Source of the DNA: Himantopus leucocephalus
Taxonomy: Eukaryota; Chordata; Aves; Charadriiformes; Recurvirostridae
NCBI GenBank assembly: GCA_003993805.1
Contig: RSEF01000001.1
Span: 95,754,709 to 95,818,708, forward strand
Reading direction: 5' to 3'
DNA length: 64,000 bases
Both the position numbers and the translations under genes were made by a program. Positions 47,445-62,200 of the stretch are shown one piece after another. The notes beneath the pieces are model-generated. The model made no database searches and was not told where the DNA came from. It worked only from the letters and a program-made list of their open reading frames with translations. The first letter of the stretch is position 1; each line of letters opens with the position of its first letter.

Positions 47445-50400
47445 CTAAACCACTTCCAATCACTTATTATTGCTCTTTCTCAATGACCACATTTTCATGT
47501 CATATAAGGGTTGGCTGACAACTGTCGAGTTAAATACCTCTGTGCACATTCCCATTTTCTATTGTGAGATACTCAGACATCATTGAACTCAATAAATACT
47601 ACACTTGCCTTGAGTGTTCTTCTGTTACGCTATTCAATTTCTGCCCTTTATTTTTATTTCTTGGAATGTGTCATTAATACCGTTCTTTCGTTGGCATTTT
47701 TTGCCACACTGTTTCACTCCCAAATACAACCTTAGTATCAGTGGTTTTGAACCCAAGGTTATTCTGAGATTTGGTATACTGAATGTTCTTCCAAGAGACA
47801 ATACAACCTCTATTCTCCTCTTTATCACTTTGTGTAAGTCAGGTGCCTAATTTGCCAGACATGCAATACTGTCCAATCAAGTTCATTATAACTTTTCTGA
47901 TCCTTTGCATTGTATTCCTATATTATTTCTAGCAACTGCATTTTTCAAAAGAAATTAAAATTCAAAGTTTCAAAATTCTTTTTTTTTTTTTTTTTANTTT
48001 TTTTTACAGCCAGGCATAATTAACACTCCTTTGTGTAACTTTGCTTAGCATGTCTCTATAGAAACTTACATAAATGCCATATATATCTATTTGTAAAGCT
48101 AGAACAAATATCATTGCAATGACTTGGGTAATTAAAGAACACACTTCACACAGCAGCTTGGATTGGCTTCTCAATTGAAGGTCAGAGCTATCATCTCCTT
48201 CAACTGCATTCTGCACATCCTGATCAATCTGTCAGAACTCCTGTACGCACCCTTCAGTGCTGAACAGAAGCAGAATTTAACAGAAAGCAGGTAATCAATA
48301 GTAGTTATGTACTGTAACAAGGTGAGAAGACACATTATTTGTGAAGGACATTTAGGGAAAAATAGTTAATTATCTCCTATATAGCCTTACCAGCTACCTC
48401 ACTTTAAAGAACAATTAATACAATGTTGTAGTTCAGAAATATATCTGAAAGAGGAAAATAAATTCTGGTGTAGAAACTGCTCTATTTTTTCCATCTTTTT
48501 TATTATTATTTTATTAGTAATGCATTAACTGTATTCTAGTATTTCATATATTGTACATAATGAGTAAGACAATTTATTCAAAAGCATTTAAGGATTTTAG
48601 AGCTTTTTCATTTAAACTTTATATTGCTATAATAGGCAAACAAAAATTATTTAATAGATGAGTACATTAATAGCACATCCCACTGTTTGAGATTTAGAAG
48701 AAGAAAAGTCCCAGATTCCTTGTGTTTCTGGGCAAAACAGCATCTCTTCACGTTTTACAAGAAACCACCACAACAGAGAATAAAGAAAAAACAGTCCTAG
48801 TATAATTTGCAAAATGTTATCAGAAGAACTGTAGAAAACAATCCCTCTTATACGGAGAAAATGGCAGAGTGTAAGCTAAAAGAGAAGTGATAATATAAAG
48901 AATTGTACCTGAAGCAGAACAACCATGAAATAAGAGATGATAGCTACAACTGTAAAGTTAGCTGGTAGGGTCATTAAAATTGGAACCTGCTTAAATTTTC
49001 CTCCTTTTTTTTCTACTAGTGACTTTCTGAATAGTTTGCACATTAAATATGGGACTCGAGAGAGAAACTCCTTTTTCAGAAATGTATAATGGATAGTACA
49101 ACTGTTTAACATAGTTTTGGTGATTTTAAAAGGCCGAGATAATTACCACTGCTAGCACAGTGTAGCTGTTTATCACTTTTAATTGCTTCAAATGACAACT
49201 GTAATGTTCTAAGAACTATATATATAAATTCACATATACACTGATTTAGGAAAAATAAAAAAGGATACTACAGCAATATTACTTTTGCTTTTTCACTTGG
49301 ATGATTGATGAAGACACTTCTCTCCTTCAGAGCGAATAGTCATGCTTGAATTCATGACAGAAAAGCACTATGAAGAAAAATGCCATGAATTGCTTTTTCT
49401 TCTCTATAAATTCTGTACAATTATGATATTACTAACAACATATTTCAAAGACTATAGTATCATAAGCTCTACTCTGCAGCTCCAGATATAATTGGTACTG
49501 TGCACGAACTAGAATTAGTTAACAAAGAACTCTTTGCTTTTTGAGTCACCATTTCTCAGACTAATTGTTAACTACTTAATTACTGATATTTACTACTAAA
49601 AGTGACTTCTAGAAATCTCTTTTCCTTGATGAAATAAAAAAAAAATCCCAACAAAACAAAACGCTAGACTGACATGGTTGGAAAACTATAGAAGGGAAAA
49701 AATGCACCCATTCAATCTGACCTCATCACTCAGTTCTAAGTAGGGGAAAAATACATTTTCTAACAACATTTTCTAAGACCAGTTGTGGCAGCATGTTCTT
49801 TATGTCTTTCTTCAGGAAATAGTGGAATCTGAACTAATGGTTCAGCACATGATAGTTAAGGATTTATTATCAAGTAGAAAAACACCCTACTGTTTCAGAA
49901 ACAGTTTTCTAAGAAAATATTTTAATTTTTGACAGTTGTCTAGTTCAGGTGACCTCATCTTTCATTTTACTGAGCTACAAATAAAAACCTAGTATATAGG
50001 ATACAAAACTCCTCAGAAAATGGAGGATTTTTATGCGAAAAAATGAGTCACATTACAGAGTCATTACAAATTAGAAATATGATGTATTGAGGGTATGTTT
50101 TGAGTGTTACATGCGTATGGATAATAGAATTTCTACATATTCATTTTGTGCATCCGTGAATTGTGTTCCTTTCCATACAAAGCCACGAACAAGTACCAGA
50201 TGGGTGTGAATGGGACTTGTACAAGCTCACAGTCAATTCCAAACTCCAGGGACAGTGCTTGAGAGAGAAATGTTTACATAAAAAACAGTTGTTATTTTCA
50301 TAGAAAACTGTGAATACACAACCAGGGAGATGGGGAGAAAAACCTGTCTAAAACAAAACAAAACAAAACTAAACCCCAAAACAGAGACTCCCTCATGCCC

Positions 50401-52358
50401 GTGTCATTGCAGCATTGTTTTGTTTGCAAAGGAAAAAAGATGTAATTTGTTGTAAATAGAAACTGACTCCAGTGACTGCAGCAATTAATGCTCATGCCAA
50501 ATTGACCCAGTGCACGCATCGCCTTGTCTAACTCCATTGTGACCCATTGTTGACCAACAAATTGAATTTTTATTCCCTTGATCTTAAGTTGACATTAGAA
50601 CTTTAACAGCTTTAACAACCATTACAATTAAGAAAGTACATCAAGTCTCTTCCTCAGATGCTCCAGAAAGCCTGGGAAGTCCCTTTTTTCTCCTACAACA
50701 AATACACTGTGGTAATCCCTCATCTTTCAAATCTTAATCATCCACCAGAAAGACCTATGCTTTTGTTCCTTCCTACATTCCTTGCTTACAGTTGGTAAGC
50801 AATTCTATGGTGCTCACAGAAATAATTTCTCAGGTCCTACTTCCTGTAATTCCTACTTTGAGACATAAAGAGTATTAATTTTTCAGCCTTTTCAAAGGAG
50901 CTCTAAATGACTCGATTTATCACATTGGGCAGGGGAATCTTAATCTCTGGTTTGTCAAGACTGAAGGAAAATGTGCTGTGCCACACATCCCACATTCTCT
51001 TTTCCCCAGTTATCTTAAAAGGGCTTCAAAGTGTGTGGCTCACTTCCATCCTACACGGCCACGTTTCATTCTTTCAGAGGGAAACAAAAGGAAAGCAAAA
51101 GAGGAGAAGGGAAGCTTGTTGTCCAACACAAGACATGTATCCAAGCTAACGTTCTACCCCAGAAACCGAAATCTCAGATCCAGAGGTGGCCAAGGGTACC
51201 CTTGACCATAAGTCAATTTTAACTATCAGGCTAAAACACCTACAACAATAATAAATTTCACCAGGGAATCTGTACTGTGTTTGTAATTTACAACATTTAA
51301 GAGGCCAAATTAACAAATTAAAAGTTAGTTTCTATATCATTGGATGTAACTTGCAACATTACGCAAAGGACCATCACAAAATTCCATGTGCTTTAGCAAA
51401 ATAGTCCTTCAAGGCAAACCTAGTGTGAAATTCACTGCTTATTTATGTCTTAATTACTAAGACATACACAGAAGATTGACAAAATATGCCTAATACACAG
51501 TGAACAGCAGCAGCAAGAAACAGTTAAGCACATATTGTAATAAGTGAAACTATTTCAGATAATTTCTCTTAAAATAAGTGTGACTGTTGAACAGGAGTGC
51601 CTACAGCAGAAGCAGCAATGAGATGAGGATACTCCTTTTCAGAGAGAGTTGTAAAATACTTAGAAATGTTCAAGTGTTTGTTGAAGAGGAAGACAATTTG
51701 TTCTAATTCCGACACATACATGCTCAATGGTATATATTGTTAAACAGTAACAAATATTGGGATAATAAATTAGTACCATGAAAAAAAGTGAGAGTATTAT
51801 CTTAATGCAAGTAAAAGAATTAGCAAAGAACATACACAATTTCTTGATACCACAATGTTTTTCCCTTTCCTTGATACTTCGTAAAGGAAATAATTAGTTT
51901 CTTTAGCAATTCCTCTCACATCAAAGAATTGTACTCTTGCATGCAGCTGGCCCAAGTTACTTTTAACCTCTGATAAATTATAAACTTCTAAAACATGCCT
52001 CCCACACTCTCCAAAGTCAGAGTATAGAGTATAGTTGCACATCCTTTCAGTATCAGTAACTGAAAGATTAATATTTTGCTGTACTCAACAGTTCATGTAG
52101 GACTTTAAAAGTCACCGTGGCAGTACGCTCTACATTTTCAAGTCAAGAGATTTAAATTCTTTGCTGAATCTCCTCTAACAAGAAACAAGGCACATCATCG
52201 TTATTGCTTGTATTAATCAGCATGACAGAATTAACAAGAAGTGTAAGAAATTGTATTTTCTTTTTAGCTTTTGTAAATAGGCTAATTAACTCAGCTAAGT
52301 GCCTTTTGACACTAGAAATGGTTTCTCCTCACATTATTCTTTTTTTTTTTTTTTTTAG
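47445..52358. other. AT-rich unique DNA, no gene recognised
   Basis: A poly-T run with N at 47997 occurs at 47980-48005. Other frames are short and chance-like. Confidence 0.5.
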
Positions 52359-52488
52359 CAAACTTTTTGNAACTTTCTGCAGAGAATGTTGTTCACATCA
52401 TTCTTCAAAACCTTTCCGAGAGGGTCTTGAAAAAGCCACACAATACTGGGCTTACGTGGATAAATGGAGTTTACTGCAGATTTTTGCT
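52359..52488 (+). CDS. Weak candidate internal exon, + strand (unrecognised)
   Basis: A long poly-T tract ending in TTTTAG (52358) gives a strong acceptor pattern. After 130 nt comes TTTTTGCT/GTAAGTG, a strong donor. One frame is open throughout and contains KPFREGLEKATQYWAYVDKW. An N at 52370 makes the first codons uncertain. Both splice signals are better than for the other candidates, although poly-T tracts next to AG are common by chance. No family is recognised, and it could equally be a non-coding exon. Confidence 0.25.
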
Positions 52489-54439
52489 GTAAGTGTTTAT
52501 GCAGCTAAAAGTGTTTATTTTGATTAGGTTTGTGGTACTAACGTCTACAAAGAATATACATAACAACTCAGGAAATCTGTTATCTGCACTTACAGAGAAC
52601 AGAAACACTGTATTGAGGGAAAATTCAGAAAAGAGAGAAAAAGAATGATAGTGCAAACAACTGTAATTGCAATAACTAAAATGACAAGCATTTAGTTATG
52701 GCTATGTGACTTCTGTCAAGCAAGCTTAACTCACTAGTCAAGCTATAAAAAAACTGGCCATGTAAGTTCTCTTAGACTTCCTACTTGCAAAATGAACCAT
52801 GCTTGCTTAAAACACAAAGGCTGGGTATCCACAAAAGTAGTTTAAGCAATTTTGCTTTATTGGCTAAGCCTGAACCCAGGTAGTTGTCAGAACATAACCG
52901 AGGAACTCATTAAACCCTGGTGTCTGAATTGCTTCTGATGATGTCCCTATAACGTTTTTCTAGGGAACAGCTACAGCCGATAGGACGAAAGCTATTGGAG
53001 TTACATCTTCTTACTGGAAGATATTCTTCTGTTTCATTTGAACATATGATTATATTTTTATAAAGAGTAGTTATTCCCTGGGTATGTCTGGCAAGTAAGT
53101 ATTTTCATATACTAACGCAATTTTGCTAACTTGCTCCATTAAATATGCTTTTAATACTTGACTCTACGTATTTTCTAGTCTTCGTGAAAAGACACGGTGT
53201 ATTTGCATGTTTTCTTTGTTTTAGATGTATCATATGAAAACTTTGAATGTTTTCCTGGATAGCATGCTGGTTTCTATGCATCCCATTCAGAAGTGCCTTA
53301 ATAAGTGCCTGTGCTGAAACTCACAAAAATCTCCGAGCTGAAGCTGGGGCACAAAATTTGTCTAGGGAGTTTACAACTATACAAACAAGCCTACATCTTG
53401 GCTTATACAAAACAACCTTTAACTATCATCACTTCCTAGAAAGCCTCTGCTCTGTGCCCTCTAGGGATTCCAGCCAGCCCTTCTCTTCATTCCCTTCAAT
53501 TTAAAAAAATAAAATACCTTATTACCACTATTCCCAAAGTCTTCCCATCATTGGTTTACGTTGACTTTCTTAGCAAGAAAAATCCTAAAGCTATTATATT
53601 TGGAGAGATTTCTAAATTCCCCTGACACAAGTAGCTGCACTTGCAGTCTGACTTGGGGAATCACTGCCTGTCTGGCAAAAATGCTACTCCGTTGCTTTAC
53701 AGTCCTTGGAATGTCAGAAGTATGTCAGATTTTAATACCATTTCTAGTGAGACAGGAATTAATATTTACCAATATAAAAAAATTTGATTGGAACTTGTTA
53801 ACACCATACTGGCTTGACAAGCCATTGCAGTTCATAGCATGAACTGTCAGTCACTAATTCCACTACAATGTGTTTCAGATAGAAACTATGCTGTAAAATA
53901 ACAAAATTGAAATAAAGACTTTATGTCATTTTAGTAGTAACATTTTTACAGATCTCAGAACTGAAAAATTCCAGATTTGAAGACAGCAGATACTGGAAAT
54001 TTTCACTTAACCCCACTACAAGACAAGGAAACTTAGCAGAGCTGGTGAAATATTAAACTACCAACACTGCAAAGATCTTTTTGTATGGAAGGAATGGTGA
54101 AAGAAGAGTTTCTTGTATTTTTTGACCAGTTAGAATGAAAATTAGGACATCTGTTTGCCTTTCATTTGGGTTAAACTAAGCCCTCTGACATTACATTAGC
54201 ATTTGATTAGGAACGGAAAAGTTAGTTACAGCTTAGGCCATGAAAGTTGAAAATGGTTTGAGTTAGTCATGACGAGCACACCTTAAAATGAAACCCTATG
54301 CTGTTCGTTAGAGACAGCTAAACTGTCTGATGTTAAAAAACAAAGTCTGCCTGCTTTTCCATTTGTAGATTCTCTGCGTAATCTTATGAAATTTAACTCT
54401 GCATGACTGCCTTACTTATTTCTTGCATGACAACCACGA
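52489..54439. other. Unique DNA, no gene recognised
   Basis: No repeat family, RNA gene or convincing exon is seen. Confidence 0.5.
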
Positions 54440-54612
54440 ATCACATCCTTTTCACGGACGATCACTTCCTCCCTGAAGCGCCGAGCTCTGTTGCCCTTTG
54501 AGGGTCGAGGGGGTGCAGTCTATCCTCATTTCTTTACTGTGACTTTTTGGTCTTTCTGTGCCTCCTGTGTTCGCTGCCTGACTCCCCTACCGGGTATCAT
54601 CTATGGGCAGCG
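54440..54612 (+). promoter_or_regulatory. CpG-enriched island ending in a strong donor, possible first exon
   Basis: I count about nine CpGs in 175 bp (CACGGACG, GAAGCGCCGAG, GGTCGAGG, TTCGC, ACCGGG), while the flanks have almost none. The block ends CTATGGGCAGCG/GTAAGTCTT, with the donor GT at 54613, and an ATG (ATGGGCAGC) lies just before it. A first exon with its promoter would look like this. No TATA box or coding frame of note is seen, so a non-coding transcript is as likely as a gene. Confidence 0.3.
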
Positions 54613-57600
54613 GTAAGTCTTGTTTCTAAAAGTACTTCTCATCCTATTCCACGTTGTTCTTTTGTAATACAGTCTCTTTCACTTCAGCTGACAATCCCAA
54701 TGCTCGATTTCTAAATTCCAAAAGCAGGGATAGGAAAGACTTTGAAGAGCTCTTTAATTTAATTCAGCTGAGTTAAGAAAACTGCTCAAGTTAGGCTGCC
54801 TGGAATACTATTTGCAGTATGAATTCCTACAGCAAGTAGCATTGCAGAAGATGACTATTTCCGCTGTTTTATTAGGATTTATCTTCTTTTCCTTGAGACA
54901 CTTTTTCCATGCTTTTAGGAGGGAGGGCTCATGGGTTTCAAAAGGGCAGCTTGATGAAAGCTGACACTGACAAGGCGCTCTGTGTGGCTCTGGCACAGAG
55001 ATGCTTTTGTTCCTTACACTAAACCAGAGAATGTCAGAGAACTGTTTGAGCACAAGGCAACAGACGCTTTTTCCTCACAGCAGCTGAAGCCTGTGACAAA
55101 AGGCATACATACACAGCGCTCCCCCAAATACCTTAAACCGGGTTCTTTCATTGCATTGATACAAATGCATTCAGCCTGAAAGCCGACAGCTTCTTGCAGT
55201 GCTTGTAAAATCCAAGTAGAGGAGCGATGAGATTTTATTGCTGCCTTTGCCCGGCTTTCCTCTAGTGTCTCTCTTTCTCCAGAAACGTTTTGCAATAACA
55301 GAGTGGGCTTTGCAGGCAGCATATACTGCACACCATGAAAGATATTATATTGCTAGAGCAGGAAGGAAAAAAAATTATCTTTGTCAGAAGCCTACTTTTG
55401 TTTCTGATGCTTTTAACAAAACAAGAAATTAAAGAAGTTTCCATTATAATCCTGACATTTTCTACTAGGAATAAAGAGATCTGGGGTTTATATTCTCAGA
55501 TCTCCACTCTATTCCCGCCCATTAATTTACTGTAAATTACTTACTTCCATGCCTTGGTTTATACCTGTATGAAAGAAATGTGATATTTCTCCTTGAATTT
55601 TTGTTGCAGAAGGGTAAAAAATACTACATTCATGATAAATACCTTGTATTATTACAGCATCAGCACAGACTTTGCAGAAAAGCCCTTAGCAAGATTAAGG
55701 AAGAAACATCTAGGTTGGTGATCTAGCACTATGAATTTCTGACTATTAAATCTTGTCCTAAATCGTTTCAGACCTGCTGGAACACCTTCTCCACAACTTT
55801 GCCCTTGTGATGTGAAGTATCCTCCTTTTTATGTGCAGTGCACGTCTACATCTTCATCTACAGTAACAAACTGCAGTCAATAAATAACGCAACAGGAGCT
55901 GTTCAAACCCCAAAGGGCAAGGGCTAAAGATTGTACTTCATGTTGGCCTTAAAAATCACGAGAGTTTACCTGCGGAGCCACCTCTTAGGATGAGGGACTT
56001 CTGAGTAATAAGAGGAAAACAGGATACTGAATATGGAAAGACTGTACAAAGGTGGGAACTAGGAAAGACAGTCGGAGTAGCAAGGGAAGCCATAAATAAC
56101 AACCTTTGCACATTTACTGTGCCAGATAGAGGAACGGGCTCTATGAAGCTTATGCAGTAAATGAACGTGAACACATAACTTCTTCCTTCCCACCTACTTT
56201 TCCTCTTTCAGTGCCGTTGCAGGGATGCCTTATAGAATTGAGACTTCAGAGAAAAGGATTTTAATCTAACACCTACTAAACTGAGGTAATTAGGAATAGC
56301 TAACCGTTAATGATGCTTTCCTCATGAACCAACGCTAAGAGTTATGAAACCTCGCCTGGCAGATAAATGGTACCTTTCTCAGCCATCCGTCTTACAAATG
56401 TTCCTATATGTACAGCCATTATTTCAGTCAGACACTGGCAGCTCTGCAATTGTTCACGGCCTCAGTGAAGAATAGTACCTGTCACACAGTTTGAGTGCTC
56501 TGACTTTTAACAGACCTGTTTTCAGCTTGTCTCAAATGCTGAACAACTGCACACGGGGAAGCAACAGAACAGGTAAGATAAAAACCAAGGATACTCACGT
56601 TTCTCTATATGCACGTTTTAAATCCCTCAGGACTGTCCTGAAGAAGTTTTGCCAGAACTCGCTGCTAAAATTGCAGATGGTTCTTGTGAGAAAACACTAA
56701 CGGCAAGCCNTTGGCGGTTACTTCATCACCTCTTCTGACTTCCTCACGTGGTGACCCAGGAGTCTCCAACCCTTCCCTCATCTTGCCCACCCTCACCTCA
56801 GAAGTCATCCCCTGCTGATTCGCAGCACACACAGTGCTTACACTTCCTTATCCCTAAAGCGCAATATTGGGAAGCTTCTGACTGAGCTACACTGTCTTCC
56901 AAGCCTCAAACAAAGGAATGTAGCAATGTATTATTAAAGCTAAATGCCTTTTATCAGAGTGCCAACCATACCTACAACACCGAGGATCTCACAGCTGTCA
57001 TAAATGTTTTCAGACGCTGGGTTTAATAAAACTGGTAAAGGTTTCAGAAGGCAGGATTCTCATTAAAATCTTAATTCCCACAAGTAAGTGCACTTGTTCT
57101 AGAAATCCTTATTTGCTGATCATGCTAATTCAAAGAAAGCTTTACTGTAGCTCTTCTTTCTGAAATAGGAAAAAAACCCAACTCACTGATTTGTCTGAAA
57201 ACCTGCATATTGATTAACGTTAGTTGCGTATATTAAAGATTTAGTTTTTGATATAGCATGAAACACTATCAAAATTCTGGTTTATTTTGATCACATTTCC
57301 TTTCTGTTCTATCCAGAACAGAACACTTAAGACAGAAGAAAACTTCGTCCTCCAATTTTTAGTAGCAAAAGAATTTCAACAAAATACTTGACAAGTATCA
57401 ACAAAGGCTTGAGCTTTAGTTCCTCTGCAAAAGTTATCTCTATTTTAGCTACCAGAGACCTGTGAAATTGTTTAAAAATCTCAATTAGAATTTTGTTAGA
57501 TGCTTATTCTCCACACTTCTAAAACCATCTAACGTCCCCAGCTAACAACCTTATTTTTATACCCTTTTATACCCTGAATGCTTGGCCTTAACACTGAAGA

Positions 57601-59182
57601 TCTGCCATACTACTATGCCTCCATGTAACAGGATCTTTACAGTCAGTTTAGAGTTGCTCAGTTGTTGTGAAAACAAATAGTAAAATACTTTTTGTACCTG
57701 TAATGCCTAGTCAACCCCTGCCAAAGCTAGACACCATCACATTAATTATCTATTTAAAAATGTTACCACAATTCGGATTGCATGAGGTGAGAGCAGAAAA
57801 AAAGATGGTAACAACTCAAATAATTATAAAAAAGTATCATTGAAACATATATATATATATAATACCACACAGTGTTTCCAGATGATGCACAAAACAAGCA
57901 GAAATGATGTGCTACGAAGTAGATGCTGAAGTTTCACAATCCTGGGAAAAATTAGTGTTTATGTAAATTCATGTCATTACCCCACTGGCAGCTGACAACT
58001 TCCATGAGGGTCTAATTTTGAAAAAAAATAAAAGCAATTTTTAATCTGAGACATTGCAATCTTTAGCGAGCACTGGGTAGGTCTACTGATCTGCTCACTA
58101 CTTGAACTAGTGCATACCTTCATTGACAGTGACTTGCAGCTGAAGGTGCCTGGCATCTTAGTTTGATTTTTCTCAGTCAAATATTATGCCTTCAGGAGTG
58201 TGGCAGCAACAATATTCTCCAACACACTCAACATACTAGCTTACCTTTTACTTAGAAATCCTAATATATTGAATTAGTGAACATTCATGCCTGAGCCTGT
58301 TCTGTGACTCAAAGATAACAAAAGCCCATCATCTTTATCATAAATTACACAGAGCAGCAGACCAGGCTGATGATTTATGAAAATCATAAGATCAAGAAAA
58401 AAATGCCCACATGGTGATACTGATCTAAAAAAACGCTCAGAAAATGAACCATTTTCTTTTTCTATTCTTACAGGATAAATGCACAATAATGATGGAAAAG
58501 AACTGCCAAATTGTTATGTGTGAACTACAACAAAATACTGTTGCATTGTTTGCTTCTGATCCACCGGAGATCTAATTTGTTTTTACTAAAAGTTTAATAC
58601 AGTTTAGGCATTGGGCATGTACGACACTCAGCATCGGATGGATGACATGCATTCTAGCAAAATTTACCTGGTAATGAAAGTAATTACTAGTTGACAGTAT
58701 TTGTCAACAGGGCATTTCTGAGATTAGGATCTTAGGGACCACATTTAAGCCTGAAAAAAAGATGGCAGCAAAGTCAGTTCATATTTGATACGATTCTTCT
58801 GCCCTCATTTGAATACATGGGATTGCTTCTCTGAGTGTAGAAGAATACTACCTTTATAGTTTTATTCCCATAGGGCAATTAAAATTGCCTTTGTTTGATA
58901 AAAAATTATCACTAAAATTAGATGGCAAAAAGAAAACTAACAATTTGAGAATAAGCATTTCATAGAAAATTGAAAGCAAATTAACAGCGTGGTTCTTTTT
59001 AACCTGTACAGCCTTTAGGGTAGGATGTTAACTTAGACCTGTGTTAACTGTTGTCTAGAATCTGCTTGGATATGAACTTCATGAACTTCAACCTCGTCCT
59101 CATTACTTCTTTTTTAATTACAGTATTCTTTCTGGAGAAAGTTTTCATCATTACCGTGGAAACTAATTTTTTATTCAGTTTT
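54613..59182. other. Unique DNA, one denser block, no gene recognised
   Basis: The part 54950-55340 is less AT-rich and less repetitive than the rest. It is open on the - strand for 105 codons without a recognisable family and may be conserved non-coding DNA. A short (AT)n run lies at 57848-57860. N at 56710 is a lone ambiguity. Nothing else is supported. Confidence 0.45.
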
Positions 59183-59220
59183 GCTAGAGTGAAATATAAT
59201 TCCGCTAGAGTGAAATATAA
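59183..59220. repeat. 17-bp direct repeat, 21-bp period
   Basis: GCTAGAGTGAAATATAA occurs at 59183-59199 and 59204-59220 without mismatch. It is a small recent tandem duplication. Confidence 0.85.
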
Positions 59221-62200
59221 AAACGTCATTTACAAATAATTTATATTTTGAATAGACCACTCAAATAATCCAAGGACAGCTTTCTTTTCATCACAGTTAA
59301 AGTATTTAATGACAAAATCAGGGTTTCCAGTAATGACTCAAGAGAGCAGGTCCCACTTTTTCCCCCCAGAATGGCACAAAATAATTTCTACATCTTTGAG
59401 AACTTTCCAGGAATTGGTTACAATGGATACCAGCAAGTATTACAATTCTGGCATATCATAGCAAAACCTACCTACCTTTAAGATCACTTTTTAGAGAGCA
59501 CATTTTTGTTAATATTTCACATAATGCACAACTTTTGCTAGACACAAAAGTAGCCTTTTTTAAGACAGAGTTTGCAGTACAGTAGTCAAGTCTAACAATA
59601 CATTATTTTTATTCTTTGCAGAACTTTAAAAAGATCAAGAAACTATTGATGTTGTTACAATTTACAAATACATTCTTTCATATGAAACATTAACCTGAAT
59701 TATAGTATATGTTATGTACATGACTATCTAATAATACTAGGTTGTATACACTACAAGCTAAGTTCCAGAAGGAAGTTGCAATGCTATAAGATTTACCTTT
59801 GGATAGACATTTATACACCTCTTATTTTTTTCTAAAAACTACCAAATCTTGTAGTTTAACAAACAGCAAGAACAAAGTAAACACAGACAAACCGCTTTTC
59901 CTTCATTCAGTAACACTAGGTTATTTAGATTTCCCATAGTAAATGGCTTTTGATGGTTGGATAAAAAGTCCTGAGTTATGATACATAACACAATACACTT
60001 AAGTGGAGGATATAAAAAAAAAAATGCTGAAAAACTGTCAGTGGGACTAAAGTAATGTTTTAGAACAGTTCAACTCACAAAAGGTCTGGAACTTAGTGGT
60101 GCAACTGTGACCTTGTCCTGTCCAGCGGATACTCATGTAAACACCTGAAAACCTGTATCTTTTATTTCTGAGTTTAGACAACTAATTCTTTTCAGGTTTA
60201 TCTGATCTGGGTTTTAGACATTTATTCTAAGTTATTGACAAGCTTAGAAGACCAGCTAGATGGCAGCAGTTCAAAACCTATTCCTTCTTTCTCTCAAGAG
60301 AGAGAGACTTGTGAGGTTAGCAGAATATACTATAAAAAGTGAAAAAGATGACGACAGAAGACAGCTATGTGGTCAAAAACGCACTCCCTGACCGATTTCT
60401 AGTGCAGCTATTTTTAAAAAATAGCCTAACATTTTATCTCTAGCAGAAGTTTAATTTCTAATGAAGGACTGTTTTCCTGGTTAATTTGCGGAAATACCCA
60501 TAGTCATTACAATAGCACTCAGAAAACTACTGACATTTCCAGGGCAGGTATTAATTGTACATAGCTCAGAGTGTTCAGAATCCATGTTGTTAATAAGCCT
60601 GTTCTGATTTATAACAGATGAGGCCAAATTCCTTTTCAGTTGACGGTGCTGGACGTAGTAACAGTTAGACCTGATGCTAAATAGATCTAAATGATCGTAT
60701 GGTACTAGACAGATGAAAAATTTACCCCCTCTCTTAATTCCCAGCGTGAAATTAAATAAAAAGCTTCATACAAAACAGTTTAACTTACAGGAAAAAAAAA
60801 CCTCAACGATTTAGACTTTGAATGCAATCAGTTATCTAGACAGTGTCCTTAGTTCAACTGCAAATGTTTTCCTGAAGCCAAGCATCTTTTTACAAAACGG
60901 GTATTTCCAAGAGATTTTCAGTTACTTCAGCTTGCAGTAACTAAAATATTCTCAATTACTACAGAAGTTTTTATTTCTCTTACAAGCATTGCTCTGAGGA
61001 TTTTAGACTGCTTAAAGTGTCATTAATAATGCAAAAATCTTATTCTACATTGAAAATGAAAACTACAGTACATTCATACAATGCCAGCTTTCTGGCTTTC
61101 CGGTAAGATGAGGAAAAAAATGAAGAGCAGGCATCTTCAGAAGATGACGGCTGAAACTTCAACTAGGATTTCTGTTTCTAGCTTACCGGTTTAAAAAAAA
61201 AAAGAAAAAAAAAAAAGTGCAGCATTTTTTTCCCCTCTTCATTCTAGAAGCATATTAGAACATCTTAAAAATGTTAAGAAAACAGCTGTGGAGGAAAAGA
61301 GTAATCTACTTATTTTTGTAAGAGAATACAGTGCATATATTGCATATAGTGAATACAGAATGAAGTAGGGAGTCACCCTTCCAGTGACAATATATATTGA
61401 AAATTGAGACCCAAACTAGAAATTATGATTCTAATGTACCGAGACATGCTTTTTGAAAGCCTCTATATTAAAAATCAGACAACTAGCTAACACAAAAGTC
61501 ATTCTAATCAGATAAATTTCTGCAGTGTTCCCAAAAATTCTTACTGTAGAATTTATGAAAAACAAGTGACTTCGAAAATAGTGCATTCTCATTTTCCCAG
61601 GCCTTTGCATTGTCATTTACATAGGCCTTTAGCCACAGAATCACAGGTAACAAGAAAATGAAATGTTATTTTATACCAGATTGCTAAATTCTAGATTGTG
61701 TTTGAGGCACAGCTATGTGTGCATAGATGTAAAAACTACCTTTTTCCTCAATTTTGAAACCTAAAGCATACATTCTGTAGGTTTCACTATACTATTCAAA
61801 TAATCAATCCAGAAGGGAAAATAGGAATACTCAAAATGCAGCACTGGTAACAGATTCCCCTATGAAATTCAGATATGCACTTCTGAATGCTGGTGATGGC
61901 ACATGCAAAACCTCCTACGCTGGGCAGAAGAATCAAGTTTTTCTGTTTCCCAGGACAAAGCGGTCTATTCTCCACTACAGTTACAACCCCAGGTGTTTAA
62001 TTCCAACATTCACATTCTCCTGATGCTACATAAAATGAAGAAAAGTATACCCCTTCTTTGGATTTTATTTCCACACATACGTCCACAACCAGTTAAATAA
62101 TTTTCTGGACAACTGGGGAAGAATATTACTATTTTAATCCTGATCAGCTTGTCATTTGGTCCAGTTTCCCTGTTTGCTTTCACCCCTGTAACAACTGAAA

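Noticed and set aside
60293..60306. Small perfect inverted repeat (TCTCTCAAGAGAGA)
   Set aside because: It is short and purine/pyrimidine-simple, with no partner element; expected by chance in this length.
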